Shown here piece by piece: positions 15,528-24,961 of a stretch of 64,000 nt of DNA. Location of the stretch: assembly GCF_008636115.1 (NCBI RefSeq), contig NZ_QLZD01000033.1, positions 124,001 through 188,000 on the forward strand. Direction: 5' to 3'. Origin of the DNA: Candidatus Tokpelaia sp. (GTDB lineage Bacteria > Pseudomonadota > Alphaproteobacteria > Rhizobiales > Rhizobiaceae). The notes under the pieces are model-generated. The model was not told the DNA's origin and did no database searches. It was given only the letters and a program-made list of their open reading frames with translations. The translations under genes were made by a program, and so were the position numbers. The stretch's first letter is position 1. Every line of letters starts with the position of its first letter.

Positions 15528-17353
15528 CAGGCGGGCAGACGAAAGCCGTAAAGCGGCGTTTTATCCGGGTGGTGCAAATCGGCCTTATAGGCCACCCATT
15601 GTTGCGGCAAATGGTAAAGCGGCACATAATAATGCTGTGCCATTAAAATCCTGTCCAGTGCGCGAACCGTGCTGATAAAATCTTCTTCACTGCGCGCCTC
15701 TATCATTGCCGCAATAATTGCGTCCAGCGCCGGCTCGGCCGCGCCGGCATAATTAAAACTGCCTTTTATCCGGCGTGAGGCCGAACCCCAGCGATTCATC
15801 TGCTCACTGCCGGGAGAAAGCGATGCTGATAATTTGCCGATAATCATGTCATAGTCAAAATTGCTCAGGCGATTTTGATATTGGCTGTCATCTACAGTGC
15901 GCACCAGCGCGGTAACGCCGAGGCGGCGTAAAAAGCGCTGATAGGCTAAAGCCAGCTTTTCTTCTTCCAATGTCTGGCACATAATTTCAAATCGGAAGGG
16001 CTGAGCGTCAGGGGTAAATATTATATTGGCTTTGCGGGTAAAGCCGGCTTGCTGCAACAGATCCCATGCCTTCTCTGCCTGTTTGCGGCTATTATCGGCA
16101 GCATTGGGCGGTGGAATTACTTGCCCGGCCATGATTGCCGGGCTGACAAGAGCCGGCCAGGGCGCCAGCAATCGCCGCTCACGCTCATTGGCCGCGCGCC
16201 CGACTGCCGATAAAATTGTCCCGTCCCAGAAGCCGATGGTTCTTTGATAAATATTGTCGTAAAAATTGCGGTTTATCCAATCAAAATCAAAAACGGCAGC
16301 CAAAGCGGCACGCACGCGTCTATCGGCAAAAACAGCGCGGCGGGTGTTGAAAACAAAGCCTATCTGAGCCGCCGGCGTGCCTTTATCAAAAGCAGCTTTG
16401 ATGACGCGGCCCTGGCTCAGCGCGGGGAAGTTATAGGCTGTGCGCCAGCGATTGGCATTATTTTCAACAAAAACATCAATATCGCCTTTTTTAAAGGCTT
16501 CAAATAGAGCATTTTCATTGCGGAAATAGCGGATTCGCACATTGTCAAAATTGTTAAAACCACGATTGACAGGCAGATCTTTGCCCCAATAATCGGGGTT
16601 GCGCCTGTAATTTATGCTCTGCCCGGCCTCTATTTTATCGATCAGATAAGGGCCGCTGCCCAAAATAGGGGTCAGATTATTTTCGGCAAAGCGCGCGCGC
16701 GTCAAAGCATGGCGCGGCAAAACCGGCATGATCGATGCAATAATAAGCGGCAATTCGCGATTTATCGGCGGGCTGAAGGTGAATTGCACTGTATCGGAGC
16801 TGAGTTTTTCCAGCCTGGCAATCTGTTTCATATAGCTGTTAAAGGGCGGCCGGCCTTCATTTTTTAATAAATTACAGGTGAAGAGAATATCATCGGCAGA
16901 AACCGGCCGGCCATCGGCAAAACGCGCCGCCGGGTTGAGGGTAAAACGCATAATAGTGCGGGCATTATTCAGGCTGTAGCTTTTAGCCAATAGCGGGTAA
17001 AGGGTAAAAGCTTCGTCCTGCGAGCGCTGCATCAAGGTTTCAAATACCATGCTGCCAAATTGCGTATCGGCAAACAGACCGCGCGCTGTGGTGCGGAAAC
17101 CGCGAATTATAAAGGGATTAAGGCCGTCAAATGTGCCGACAGTGCCGTAAGTGACTGTGCCGCCCTGCCGGGCAGCGGGGTCGGCATAAGGAAAATGAGA
17201 AAAATCAGCCGGCAAAGCCGGAGTACCGTGCATAGCCAGCCCGCCGGTCTGCAATGGTAAGCCGGTTTCTGCCGCCGGCGCAGCAAAGCTTGCGCTGGCA
17301 TAAAATGTAACAATAACGGCAAGCAAAATATATATATTGAAACGCATAAGCAT
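15515..17353 (-). CDS. Extracellular solute-binding protein, family 5 (YejA-like peptide/microcin transport)
   Basis: A 612-residue periplasmic binding protein with a signal peptide (residues 1-24, cleavage near SFAAPAAE). Family blocks include HGTPALPADFSHFPYADP, GTFDGLNPFIIRG, LYPLLAKSYSL and the long SBP_bac_5 core. Length and content match the YejA group, whose members feed ABC importers of oligopeptides and microcin C. The genes normally following, yejB, yejE and yejF, are not here: downstream lies the phage remnant. The protein itself looks complete, ending in LPAWWQQ. The first two ATGs (MLM) are both usable starts. Confidence 0.88.
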   Translation of the reverse strand: MLMRFNIYILLAVIVTFYASASFAAPAAETGLPLQTGGLAMHGTPALPADFSHFPYADPAARQGGTVTYGTVGTFDGLNPFIIRGFRTTARGLFADTQFGSMVFETLMQRSQDEAFTLYPLLAKSYSLNNARTIMRFTLNPAARFADGRPVSADDILFTCNLLKNEGRPPFNSYMKQIARLEKLSSDTVQFTFSPPINRELPLIIASIMPVLPRHALTRARFAENNLTPILGSGPYLIDKIEAGQSINYRRNPDYWGKDLPVNRGFNNFDNVRIRYFRNENALFEAFKKGDIDVFVENNANRWRTAYNFPALSQGRVIKAAFDKGTPAAQIGFVFNTRRAVFADRRVRAALAAVFDFDWINRNFYDNIYQRTIGFWDGTILSAVGRAANERERRLLAPWPALVSPAIMAGQVIPPPNAADNSRKQAEKAWDLLQQAGFTRKANIIFTPDAQPFRFEIMCQTLEEEKLALAYQRFLRRLGVTALVRTVDDSQYQNRLSNFDYDMIIGKLSASLSPGSEQMNRWGSASRRIKGSFNYAGAAEPALDAIIAAMIEARSEEDFISTVRALDRILMAQHYYVPLYHLPQQWVAYKADLHHPDKTPLYGFRLPAWWQQ

Positions 17354-17657
17354 GGTGCTTTGCCCCTTGGCTGCTCTGGATATTTTATCTGATTCGGCCG
17401 GTGCAAAAGCGGCGCCGCCATTTTTTTCGATATATGGCCTGTTTTCAAGTGGAAATATGGCGATGACAGCAATAAATAGCCATAATCTCCGCTAAAATAG
17501 CGTAGAACAGGTGCGGAAAGAATGCTATAGGCCGGCAGCGGAAATTAACGCGGGCGGCGTTTATACAAGGCCGGGACAAACAGGCAAAACGCTGTAGAAA
17601 CGGGGGCGGGTCAGCTCTGTGGCCGGGATTTGGTGCAAAATTATTGAAAGGAATCGC
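17354..17657. other. Divergent promoter region between the solute-binding protein and IalB-family genes
   Basis: About 300 bases between two divergent genes. A purine-rich AAGGA ribosome site for the IalB-family gene is at 17647-17651. Short open frames on the minus strand look like chance. No clear operator or RNA structure was identified. Confidence 0.4.
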
Positions 17658-18290
17658 TTGAATATGGCGCAGAACGGATTTTTTGCAGGGAAAAGAAAAT
17701 TTTTTGGCGGAATACTGGCGGCAGTTTTTTTGCCTTTGGCTGTGCTGCCTGCGGCTCATGCTCAGGAGATGACGGAAGGCTGGCGTAAGGTCTGCAATAA
17801 ACAGCAGGATATTGATGTTTGCAATACGGTGAATAATGTGCTGTCCGATACCGGGCAGCCGCTGACTATATTAAATATTATTGAAGTATCGGGCAAACAA
17901 AATCAAAGGCGTTTTGCTATTCAGGTGCCGACAGGGCGGGTTATCCCTGAAGGTATTAAAGTGAGTATTGATGGCGCTGCGCCGAAGACAGTGCCTTATA
18001 TGATTTGCAACGGCCCGGCCTGTATTGCCGATATGATTCTTGACGAGACTCTGCTCTCTGCCATGAAAAAAGGCAAAAGGCTGACAGTTACTTCAGTTAA
18101 TGTTCAGGGTTATCCCAATCCGATTAACGTGTCTTTGCAAGGTTTTGGCCAGGTTTATGCCGGGCCGGGTATGACAGATAAAGCTTTCCAGGAAGATCAG
18201 GATAAAGTACAAAAAGCTTTACAGCTGCGGCAGAAAGAACTGGAAGATAATATGAAGGCAGCGCAGGAAAAGGCGAAAACAGTGCCTTAA
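17658..18290 (+). CDS. Invasion-associated locus B (IalB) family periplasmic protein
   Basis: A roughly 210-residue exported protein of the IalB family. A signal peptide ends near AAHAQ, then come the paired-cysteine blocks W-x-K-V-C-x8-C and the later MICNGPACIADM, and a charged helical C-terminus. IalB of Bartonella is linked to erythrocyte invasion, but the family is widespread in free-living Rhizobiales, so virulence is not implied. The start is uncertain: the TTG at 17658 lies six bases after AAGGA, whereas the ATG at 17664 is further away; upstream in-frame codons lack support. Confidence 0.87.
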   Translation: MNMAQNGFFAGKRKFFGGILAAVFLPLAVLPAAHAQEMTEGWRKVCNKQQDIDVCNTVNNVLSDTGQPLTILNIIEVSGKQNQRRFAIQVPTGRVIPEGIKVSIDGAAPKTVPYMICNGPACIADMILDETLLSAMKKGKRLTVTSVNVQGYPNPINVSLQGFGQVYAGPGMTDKAFQEDQDKVQKALQLRQKELEDNMKAAQEKAKTVP

Positions 18291-18329
18291 GCTGTCTGCT
18301 TTTCTGTTTTATTGGCTGTGCGATAAAAT

Positions 18330-18359
18330 AATGCCGCCCGGTTTCCCACCAGCGGCATT
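18330..18359 (+). terminator. Probable terminator after the IalB-family gene
   Basis: An eight-base perfect stem (AATGCCGC / GCGGCATT) with a 14-base loop, 40 bases after the stop codon and followed by a T-rich stretch. Confidence 0.5.
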
Positions 18360-19118
18360 TGATTTGATATTTTCGGGCGTGTCGCCGGTTTAAGTAAGGC
18401 ACCGGGCAATAGAGAGCAGCATAAAGCGGGACAGAGCGCGGCCTGCTTTGCCGCGAGACGGGAAGCCGGGCAACAAATAGCAGAAGCAGGCAGACCGGTT
18501 CTGCTATATATGGGGCAGATCCGGCTCTATCTGGCTCAGTTCCGCCGATGCGCGGCCGCGAAGCTTTCGTCCCATATGGCGGTAGATTTGTTTTATTTTT
18601 AAACCCGGCAGCTCCTCTTGGCTATATTATGTGACAGATAGTTTCAAAGAGAGGCTATACAGAGATTTGCAGAGAAGTGTGAAATTTTTTAGAGACAATC
18701 AGCGAGCTGCTGAAAATGGAAGAGACAAGAATCATAGTGCGGCGCAAGGCAGTATAGGACATATATTTTAGCCGGAGAGGCATAATTTGGTGCAAATCGG
18801 CCGTGTGAAGCATCGCCGTCCAAAAAACATTTGTATGGTTCCGCTATCTTTGCAGCAGTTTCCCAAATCCGGTAACCCGCCTTTGCGGCAGTTTTTATTT
18901 TATTAAATCATGCTTTTCAGTTTGCGGGAGACAGGGTCATGATGTGACGGCAGAGGTGACAGGCTTTACAATGTGTGCGGTAAACTGCGCTATAAATATT
19001 GCGTTTCCGGTCGCAGCAGGATTTTGGAATTATGCATCAGACCATAATAGTAAAAACATGAATTTTAACAAAATATATTGCCGGCGCTATGCCGCGCAGT
19101 GACAGGCCTGCTGCTATA
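18360..19118. other. Long stretch without a recognised gene
   Basis: About 760 bases between the IalB-family gene and ubiH-like gene, which converge on it. No open frame above 60 codons exists here and no tRNA, tmRNA, RNase P or SRP RNA core could be recognised. A 38-codon GTG ORF at 18790-18906 has a possible GGAGAGG ribosome site but no recognisable product. A CCGC-CTTT-GCGG stem followed by T residues near 18878-18900 could end a small transcript. Confidence 0.35.
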
Positions 19119-20336
19119 TTATTGTAAAAAGGGCGGCAGCAGCTTTTTCAGCCCTGCACCTGGTGCCATGCCTTCGCGCATAAATAAATTGCGCAGCAAA
19201 GCATGCCGGCGCAATAATTCCAGGCCGCTGCTGCGGACAAGCTGCACCGGCAGAAAATCAGATAAAAGGGCGCGGTTCAAACCATGGACAAAACCCGTGC
19301 GGAAGGCGACATCGGGCCGCCTGTGGCGGTTATAAGCCGCCAGCACATTGGCGGCGCCGCTATCGGCAGTGTTTGAACCCACAGCCCGGCCAATATCAAT
19401 AATATCACGAATAGTCAAATTCAGCCCCTGGGCGCCAATAGGGGGGAAGAGATGGGCTGTTTCACCGATCAGCGCTACCCGTCTGGCGGCAAATTGCCTG
19501 GCTGTCATGCCGCCCATCGGCCAGGCTTCCGGCATGGTTTCCACCTCTGTTTTGCCGAGTATAAAGCCCATTTTGCTGCCGATTTTATCGCTTAGAGCCT
19601 GTCTGCCCAAAGACAGCAAAAACCGCGCCTGCTCAGGGCGGACTGTCCATATCAGAGCCGAGCGCTTACCGATAAGCGGCACTTGCGTAAACGGCCCTTC
19701 TTCTGTGTGAAATTCTGTCGAGACAGCATTATGCGGTAATTCATGATGGAAGATCAAAGTTAAGGCTGTTTGCGGATAGGCCCAGCGCGAAACGGTAATA
19801 TTCGCCGCTTGTCGCGCCTGGGAATTACGCCCATCGGCGGCTATAATCAGCTGCGCTCTGATTTTCTGCCCGCCGGCAATAACTGTTTCCGCATAATTTT
19901 CATGCAGATTATAATGCTCGGCCAGAACTTCCACCGGCAGAATTCTGGGACATTGCTTTACCGCCTTTGCCAGGGCGGCATTGAGTGCCTGATTGGGTAT
20001 ATTATAGCCGAAAGCGCTTTCGCCGATTTCTGCGGCGCGAAATTCTACACACGGGCTGCGAATAAGCCTTTTTGTGCCGTCAATAATACGCATAATGCGC
20101 AAGGGCGCCGCCTGCGCTTGCAGCTCTTCCCACAAATGCAAATCCCGCAACAGGGCGATTGCCGGCATCATCAGCGCCGTAGTGCGCGTTTCCTGCCCGT
20201 GATTGCAAGGGCCGACAAGCACCACTTTATCGACCCGGCGGGAAAGCGCCAGCGCTGCCAGCATGCCGGCCGGCCCATTGCCGATTACCGCAATATTGCA
20301 AGGAATCACTTGCTTTTCTGTCAATTCTTCAGTCAT
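19119..20336 (-). CDS. UbiH/UbiF/COQ6-family FAD-dependent hydroxylase
   Basis: A 405-residue flavin monooxygenase expected to hydroxylate the aromatic ring of a ubiquinone precursor. It has the dinucleotide-binding loop GNGPAGMLAALAL at about 19-31, the DG motif (AADGRNSQAR) at about 166-175, and a variant GD motif GETAHLFPPIGAQGLNL in the C-terminal half, in which the usual Asp is Glu. Which ring position is modified (UbiH, UbiF, UbiI or UbiL-like) cannot be decided by eye. It is divergent from the pcs gene, with little spacing. Confidence 0.85.
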   Translation of the reverse strand: MTEELTEKQVIPCNIAVIGNGPAGMLAALALSRRVDKVVLVGPCNHGQETRTTALMMPAIALLRDLHLWEELQAQAAPLRIMRIIDGTKRLIRSPCVEFRAAEIGESAFGYNIPNQALNAALAKAVKQCPRILPVEVLAEHYNLHENYAETVIAGGQKIRAQLIIAADGRNSQARQAANITVSRWAYPQTALTLIFHHELPHNAVSTEFHTEEGPFTQVPLIGKRSALIWTVRPEQARFLLSLGRQALSDKIGSKMGFILGKTEVETMPEAWPMGGMTARQFAARRVALIGETAHLFPPIGAQGLNLTIRDIIDIGRAVGSNTADSGAANVLAAYNRHRRPDVAFRTGFVHGLNRALLSDFLPVQLVRSSGLELLRRHALLRNLFMREGMAPGAGLKKLLPPFLQ

Positions 20337-20567
20337 AATCTGTTTCTATACTATTTTTTTGTCGTTTAAAACCTAAAATGCGCTTTGCGGCTCGGTCTGA
20401 TTCGTTTTGTCGCAGCTGTAGGCCGGGCTATTGGGTTGAGGCGCTTTGAGAGAGCAGGGCAGTTGGATAAAAATTCCGCCAATATGAACATTGCCGGCGC
20501 AGACGCAGGCAACAGGGAAGAAAAACAGGCACCGAAAGCGGCGCCCGGCAGCGCCAAAAAGGTGACT

Positions 20568-21284
20568 ATGCCGAAAATACGCGCTTTTTCTGCGCATTTG
20601 CTGACTGCTTCCGGGTCTTTCCTGGCTTTTTTGTCGCTGGTTGCCATGAGCGAAAAGCATTGGACAGCGGCCTGGGCCTGGCTGGGTGTGGCGCTGTTTG
20701 TTGACGGTATTGACGGGCCGATAGCCCGCCGCCTTGATGTCAAATATGTTTTGCCGAACTGGTCGGGAGAATTGCTGGATCATGTGATTGATTATGTCAC
20801 TTATGTAATTTTGCCGGCTTTTGCGCTTTATCAGGCCGGCCTGATGGGTGAGGGGCTTTCCTTTGTTTCGGCCGCGCTGATTGTGATAAGCAGCGCCATA
20901 TATTATGCCGATACGGGCATGAAGACGGAAGAGAATTTTTTTAAAGGCTTTCCCGTTGTCTGGAATATAGTGGTTTTCACTTTATTTGCCGTTCACCCGC
21001 CGGCCTGGCTGGCTTTTGCCTTTGTATTTATGTCTGCCGTTTTGTCCTTTATGCCGGTTTATTTTGTCCACCCTGTGCGGGTAAGAAGATTACGGCGCGT
21101 AACTGCGGTTTTCTTTGCTTTATGGGGGACGACAGCGACACTCACTATTCTTTATTATCACATGGAAGCGCCGGATTTTCTGCGCGCTATTTTGATTGTC
21201 AGCGGCCTTTATCTCTATTTTATCGGCGCCGTCCTGCAAATCTTCCCCCGATTAGGGCGGAGTGCTGTCGCAAAAGCGGGATAA
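20568..21284 (+). CDS. pcs: Phosphatidylcholine synthase Pcs
   Basis: An integral membrane CDP-alcohol phosphatidyltransferase that condenses CDP-diacylglycerol with host- or medium-derived choline to make phosphatidylcholine, a route typical of Rhizobiales. The catalytic signature is spread over VDGIDGPIARRLDV to LLDHVIDYVTYV, with the paired aspartates in place, and about seven hydrophobic helices follow. The ATG at 20568 was chosen because it follows AAAGGTG and gives 238 residues, close to known Pcs proteins; the frame is open for 61 more codons upstream to 20385, with Lys/Ala-rich sequence of no family likeness. Confidence 0.93.
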   Translation: MPKIRAFSAHLLTASGSFLAFLSLVAMSEKHWTAAWAWLGVALFVDGIDGPIARRLDVKYVLPNWSGELLDHVIDYVTYVILPAFALYQAGLMGEGLSFVSAALIVISSAIYYADTGMKTEENFFKGFPVVWNIVVFTLFAVHPPAWLAFAFVFMSAVLSFMPVYFVHPVRVRRLRRVTAVFFALWGTTATLTILYYHMEAPDFLRAILIVSGLYLYFIGAVLQIFPRLGRSAVAKAG

Positions 21285-21373
21285 ATGAGATTTGGGGTTG
21301 AACTGCGTTTTAAAACGGCGCGACAGGCCGGTATTTGCAGGCAGATTACGCTTTATAAAAGGGATAAATTTTG

Positions 21374-22405
21374 ATGAGACGGTTTTTTATTATTTTTTCC
21401 GTTTTTATTGCGGCTTACGGTTTTTTTACCGGCTTTGTTGCGGCTGATACATTGGATAATGTAAAAAAACGCGGCTATCTGCAATGCGGCGTCAGCACCG
21501 GTTTGACGGGCTTTTCTATCCCTGATGAAAAAGGGCAGTGGACAGGTTTTGATGTGGATTATTGTCGCGCTGTGGCAGCGGCTGTTTTTGGCGATGGCAG
21601 TAAGGTAAAATTTATCCCTTTGAGTTCCAAGGAGCGGTTTACTGCCCTGCAATCAGGCGATATTGATGTGCTGATTCGCAATACAGGCTGGACTATGGGG
21701 CGCGATATTGGTCTGGGTTTGACTGCTGTCGGTGTTAATTATTATGACGGCCAGGGTTTTATGGTTAATTCCAGGCGTCTGCCCGGCATTACCTCCATTG
21801 CGCAATTATCGGGCGCTTCTATTTGTGTGCAATCCGGCACATCGACAGAATTAACGCTGGCCGATTATTTCGGCCGCAATAATCTCGATTATACGCCGGT
21901 TGTGTTTGAAAAATTTTCTGAGGTTAATGCCGCTTATGATGCCGGACGCTGCGATGTTTACAGCACGGATCAGTCCTCGCTTTATGCGGTGCGGCTGCAG
22001 CTCACTAATCCGGAAGATAATGTGGTGTTGCCGCAGCTCATATCAAAAGAGCCGTTTGCCCTGATTGTGCGGCAAAATGATACGGGCTGGGCCAATATTA
22101 TCCGCTGGACGCATAATGCGCTCCTCAATGCCGAAGAATATGGTATTACTGAAAATAATATTGATGATATGCTGAAATCGACCAATCCCGATATAAGGCG
22201 GCTGCTGGGGACAGAAACAGGCACAAATCTGGGCAAAATTTTGGGGCTGGATAATGATTGGGTAGTGAAAATTATTAAAAATACAGGGAATTATGGTGAG
22301 ATATTTGAGCGCAATATTGGCCGTAGCTCGCCCTTGAAAATTGCGCGCGGCATTAATGATTTGTGGATAAAAGGCGGGTTGCAATATGGTATTCCTGTTC
22401 GCTAA
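21374..22405 (+). CDS. aapJ: General L-amino acid ABC transporter, periplasmic binding protein AapJ
   Basis: A 343-residue family 3 solute-binding protein with a cleavable signal peptide (about residues 1-24, ending FVAAD). The start of the mature protein, TLDNVKKRGYLQCGVSTGL, and the blocks TGFDVDYCRAVAAAVFGD and DVLIRNTGWTMGRD are those of AapJ/BztA, which binds a broad range of L-amino acids. AAGGGA precedes the ATG at 21374; a TTG one codon earlier is also in frame. It leads an operon with aapQ and aapM. Confidence 0.96.
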   Translation: MRRFFIIFSVFIAAYGFFTGFVAADTLDNVKKRGYLQCGVSTGLTGFSIPDEKGQWTGFDVDYCRAVAAAVFGDGSKVKFIPLSSKERFTALQSGDIDVLIRNTGWTMGRDIGLGLTAVGVNYYDGQGFMVNSRRLPGITSIAQLSGASICVQSGTSTELTLADYFGRNNLDYTPVVFEKFSEVNAAYDAGRCDVYSTDQSSLYAVRLQLTNPEDNVVLPQLISKEPFALIVRQNDTGWANIIRWTHNALLNAEEYGITENNIDDMLKSTNPDIRRLLGTETGTNLGKILGLDNDWVVKIIKNTGNYGEIFERNIGRSSPLKIARGINDLWIKGGLQYGIPVR

Positions 22406-22474
22406 ACAGAGGCAGGGCAAATTGTAATCCGGGCTTTATAAATCTTTGAAAAAGCAGTCGAAGAAAGTTTTATT

Positions 22475-23728
22475 GTGCCGAGCAAAAAAACTCCTGTAAA
22501 TGCAAGTGCAAAAGCCGGCGCGGCTAATGCTGCCGGCGGGCATATATTATGCCAAAAGCCCGGTCTGTGGGCGTGTTTTTTATCAGCTTTCTGCTGGAAG
22601 CGATTTTTTATCCAATTATTTTGCGTATTGCTGCTGCTTTGCGGTTTGCATTATTTTTACAGCAATGCGGTAGAAAATCTTACCCGCCAGCATATTGCCT
22701 CAGGCTTCGGCTTTCTGGATATGCGGGCGGGCATTTCCATTCCCGACAGCCTTATTCCCTATGACAGTAATTCCACTTACAAAACAGCTTTATTAGCCGG
22801 TTTGGTTAATACGGTTTTTATGGCGGTTTTGTGCATTGTCGCTGCCACAATATTGGGGTTTTGCATTGCTTTCGGCCGTTTATCCAAAAACTGGCTTCTG
22901 GCGAAATTATGCCTGTTTTATGTCGAAATTTTCCGCAATATTCCTGTTTTGCTGGTGATTTTATTTTTCTATTTCGGCCTGATGCAGCAATATTTGCCGC
23001 CTGTGCGCGACAGTTTTGTTTTGCCCTTTCACATTTATGTTAATCAACGCGGCTTGTATTTTCCGGCTTTGCATTGGGAGGGCGCTTTTTGGGGCCGGGA
23101 CGGCCTGATTCTGCCCTGTCTGCTGTTTGTTTTTGCGCTATTGGCGCTATTTGCGCTGCGTCCGGCAGGGTTAAATATTTCGCCTTTTTTGCGCCATTTG
23201 CTAAAAATTATAATCGGCGCAGCCTGTATTGCTGCGCTTTATTGTTTTTGGCGCGGCTTTGGCGTGGATATGCCGCAGCAGGGGCGTTTTAATATTATGG
23301 GCGGCGGCAGCATTCCGCCTGAATTTTCGGCCTTGTTTCTGGGGCTGTCCTGCTATAGCGCTGCTTTAATTGCCGAAACTGCGCGCGCCGGGGTTGAGGG
23401 TGTGGATAAAGGTCTGAAGGAAGCGGCCGCCTCACTGGGTATGACCGGCATTACGACCGTGCGCACAATTATTATCCCTTTGGCTTTGCGCATTATTGTG
23501 CCGCCTTTGGCCGGGCAATATATGAATATTGCTAAAAATACTTCGCTGGCTGTCGCTATCGGCTATTCCGATCTGATGCGAATCGGCAATACAGTGGTGA
23601 TACAAACCAATCAGGCGGTTGAAGTGGTGCTTATCTGGATTATTGCCTATCTGGCTATTTGTTTGCTTATATCGGCGCTGATGAATATGCTTAATCATCG
23701 ATTGCTGTTTATGGAAAGGCTGGGTTGA
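22475..23728 (+). CDS. aapQ: General L-amino acid ABC transporter permease AapQ
   Basis: A 417-residue inner-membrane permease of the HisM/GlnP type. The segment AVENLTRQHIASGFGFLDMRAG is the conserved AapQ/BztB periplasmic stretch after the first helix, and the cytoplasmic EAA loop that docks the ATPase is clear (EAAASLGMTGITTVRTII). A large loop around residues 180-220 is normal for AapQ. Start is GTG at 22475, 69 bases after aapJ. The first 25 residues are polar and Ala-rich. It is followed by aapM after a single base. Confidence 0.94.
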   Translation: MPSKKTPVNASAKAGAANAAGGHILCQKPGLWACFLSAFCWKRFFIQLFCVLLLLCGLHYFYSNAVENLTRQHIASGFGFLDMRAGISIPDSLIPYDSNSTYKTALLAGLVNTVFMAVLCIVAATILGFCIAFGRLSKNWLLAKLCLFYVEIFRNIPVLLVILFFYFGLMQQYLPPVRDSFVLPFHIYVNQRGLYFPALHWEGAFWGRDGLILPCLLFVFALLALFALRPAGLNISPFLRHLLKIIIGAACIAALYCFWRGFGVDMPQQGRFNIMGGGSIPPEFSALFLGLSCYSAALIAETARAGVEGVDKGLKEAAASLGMTGITTVRTIIIPLALRIIVPPLAGQYMNIAKNTSLAVAIGYSDLMRIGNTVVIQTNQAVEVVLIWIIAYLAICLLISALMNMLNHRLLFMERLG

Positions 23729-23729
23729 G

Positions 23730-24881
23730 ATGAAGCCGGGCCATTTTACCGCGGCAAAGCGGCAGAAACAGCCGGATATTCCGGGTCGGCAAAACCGGCT
23801 TTTACTGTGGCTGAAGCGTAATTTATGCGCTTCGCCGCTGCAAATTGCGCTGACAATTATCGCTTTACTGCTGATTTTATATAGTATTGTGCCGTTTATC
23901 CGCTGGGCTTTAATTGATGCTGTCTGGCAAGGGGAAAATCGCCATGCCTGCACCACTTTATTGCAAGGCGGTCTGCGGGCGGATAATTGGTCGGGTGCCT
24001 GCTGGGCTTTTGTCCGCGCCAATTTCAGCCAGTTTATCTATGGTTTTTACCCTGTGGCTGAGCGCTGGCGGGTCATTGCAACATTTGCGCTGGCTCTGCT
24101 GACGGCTGTGCCGCTCCTCACCCCCGCTGTGCCGCATAAATTTATCAATGCCGGCATAGCCTTGATCCTTGTGCCGCTTATTGGCGGTGTTTTACTGGTC
24201 GGCGGTGTTTTCGGCCTGCCTTTTGTTGATACTTCGCTGTGGGGCGGCTTGATGGTAACGCTGATTATCGCCTATTGCAGCATTATTTTATCGCTGCCTC
24301 TGGGCATAATGCTGGCTTTGGGGCGGCGCTGCAAAATGGCGGCCTTGCGCCTGTTTTGCGTGGCTTTTATTGAATTATTGCGCGGTATTCCGCTGGTGGC
24401 GCTGTTATTTATTGCCAGTGTGCTGTTTCCGTTATTTTTGCCGCAGGGCATGAATTTTGACAAATTTTTGCGCGCTCTTATTGCTGTGGCGCTGTTTACT
24501 TCCGTCTATATTGCCGAAACTATACGCGGCGGCTTGCAGGCTGTGCCGAAAAGCCAATATGAGGCGGCTGCCTCGCTGGGATTTACTTATCCTTTTGCCA
24601 TGGCCTTTATTTTATTGCCGCAGGCGGTGCGCCTGGTTATTCCCGCTTTGGTTAATGTGTTAATCGGCATGTTTAAGGAAACCAGCCTGGTTTATATTAT
24701 CTCTATGTATGATTTATTGGGGATTGTTCGCTCTGCTTCCATGCAGGCAAACTGGATTACGCCGCAAACACCGGCAACCGGGCTTATTTTTGCCGGGCTG
24801 GTATTTTGGTTTTTTTGTTTTGCTTTATCGCTTTATGCCCGGTTTCTGGAAAATTACAGCAAAAGAGAACGGGCAGCCTGA
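23730..24881 (+). CDS. aapM: General L-amino acid ABC transporter permease AapM
   Basis: A 383-residue permease, partner of AapQ. The EAA loop reads EAAASLGFTYPFAMAFILLP, followed by the conserved FKETSLVYIISMYDLLG region. The long periplasmic insertion after helix 1 is typical of AapM/BztC. It starts one base after the aapQ stop, indicating translational coupling. The ATPase gene aapP, which normally follows directly, is absent: the next gene is on the other strand 80 bases away. Confidence 0.94.
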   Translation: MKPGHFTAAKRQKQPDIPGRQNRLLLWLKRNLCASPLQIALTIIALLLILYSIVPFIRWALIDAVWQGENRHACTTLLQGGLRADNWSGACWAFVRANFSQFIYGFYPVAERWRVIATFALALLTAVPLLTPAVPHKFINAGIALILVPLIGGVLLVGGVFGLPFVDTSLWGGLMVTLIIAYCSIILSLPLGIMLALGRRCKMAALRLFCVAFIELLRGIPLVALLFIASVLFPLFLPQGMNFDKFLRALIAVALFTSVYIAETIRGGLQAVPKSQYEAAASLGFTYPFAMAFILLPQAVRLVIPALVNVLIGMFKETSLVYIISMYDLLGIVRSASMQANWITPQTPATGLIFAGLVFWFFCFALSLYARFLENYSKRERAA

Positions 24882-24961
24882 ACTGTCGGCCAAAACGGGA
24901 AATTAGCAAATCATTGGCGGTAAGAGCGCCCGGCGGCTATTTTACCGGCGGCTGTTATCGG

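Noticed and set aside
18790-18906. 38-codon GTG ORF in the gene-free stretch
   Set aside because: It has a possible GGAGAGG site but no hydrophobic, motif or context support; mentioned only as part of the region.
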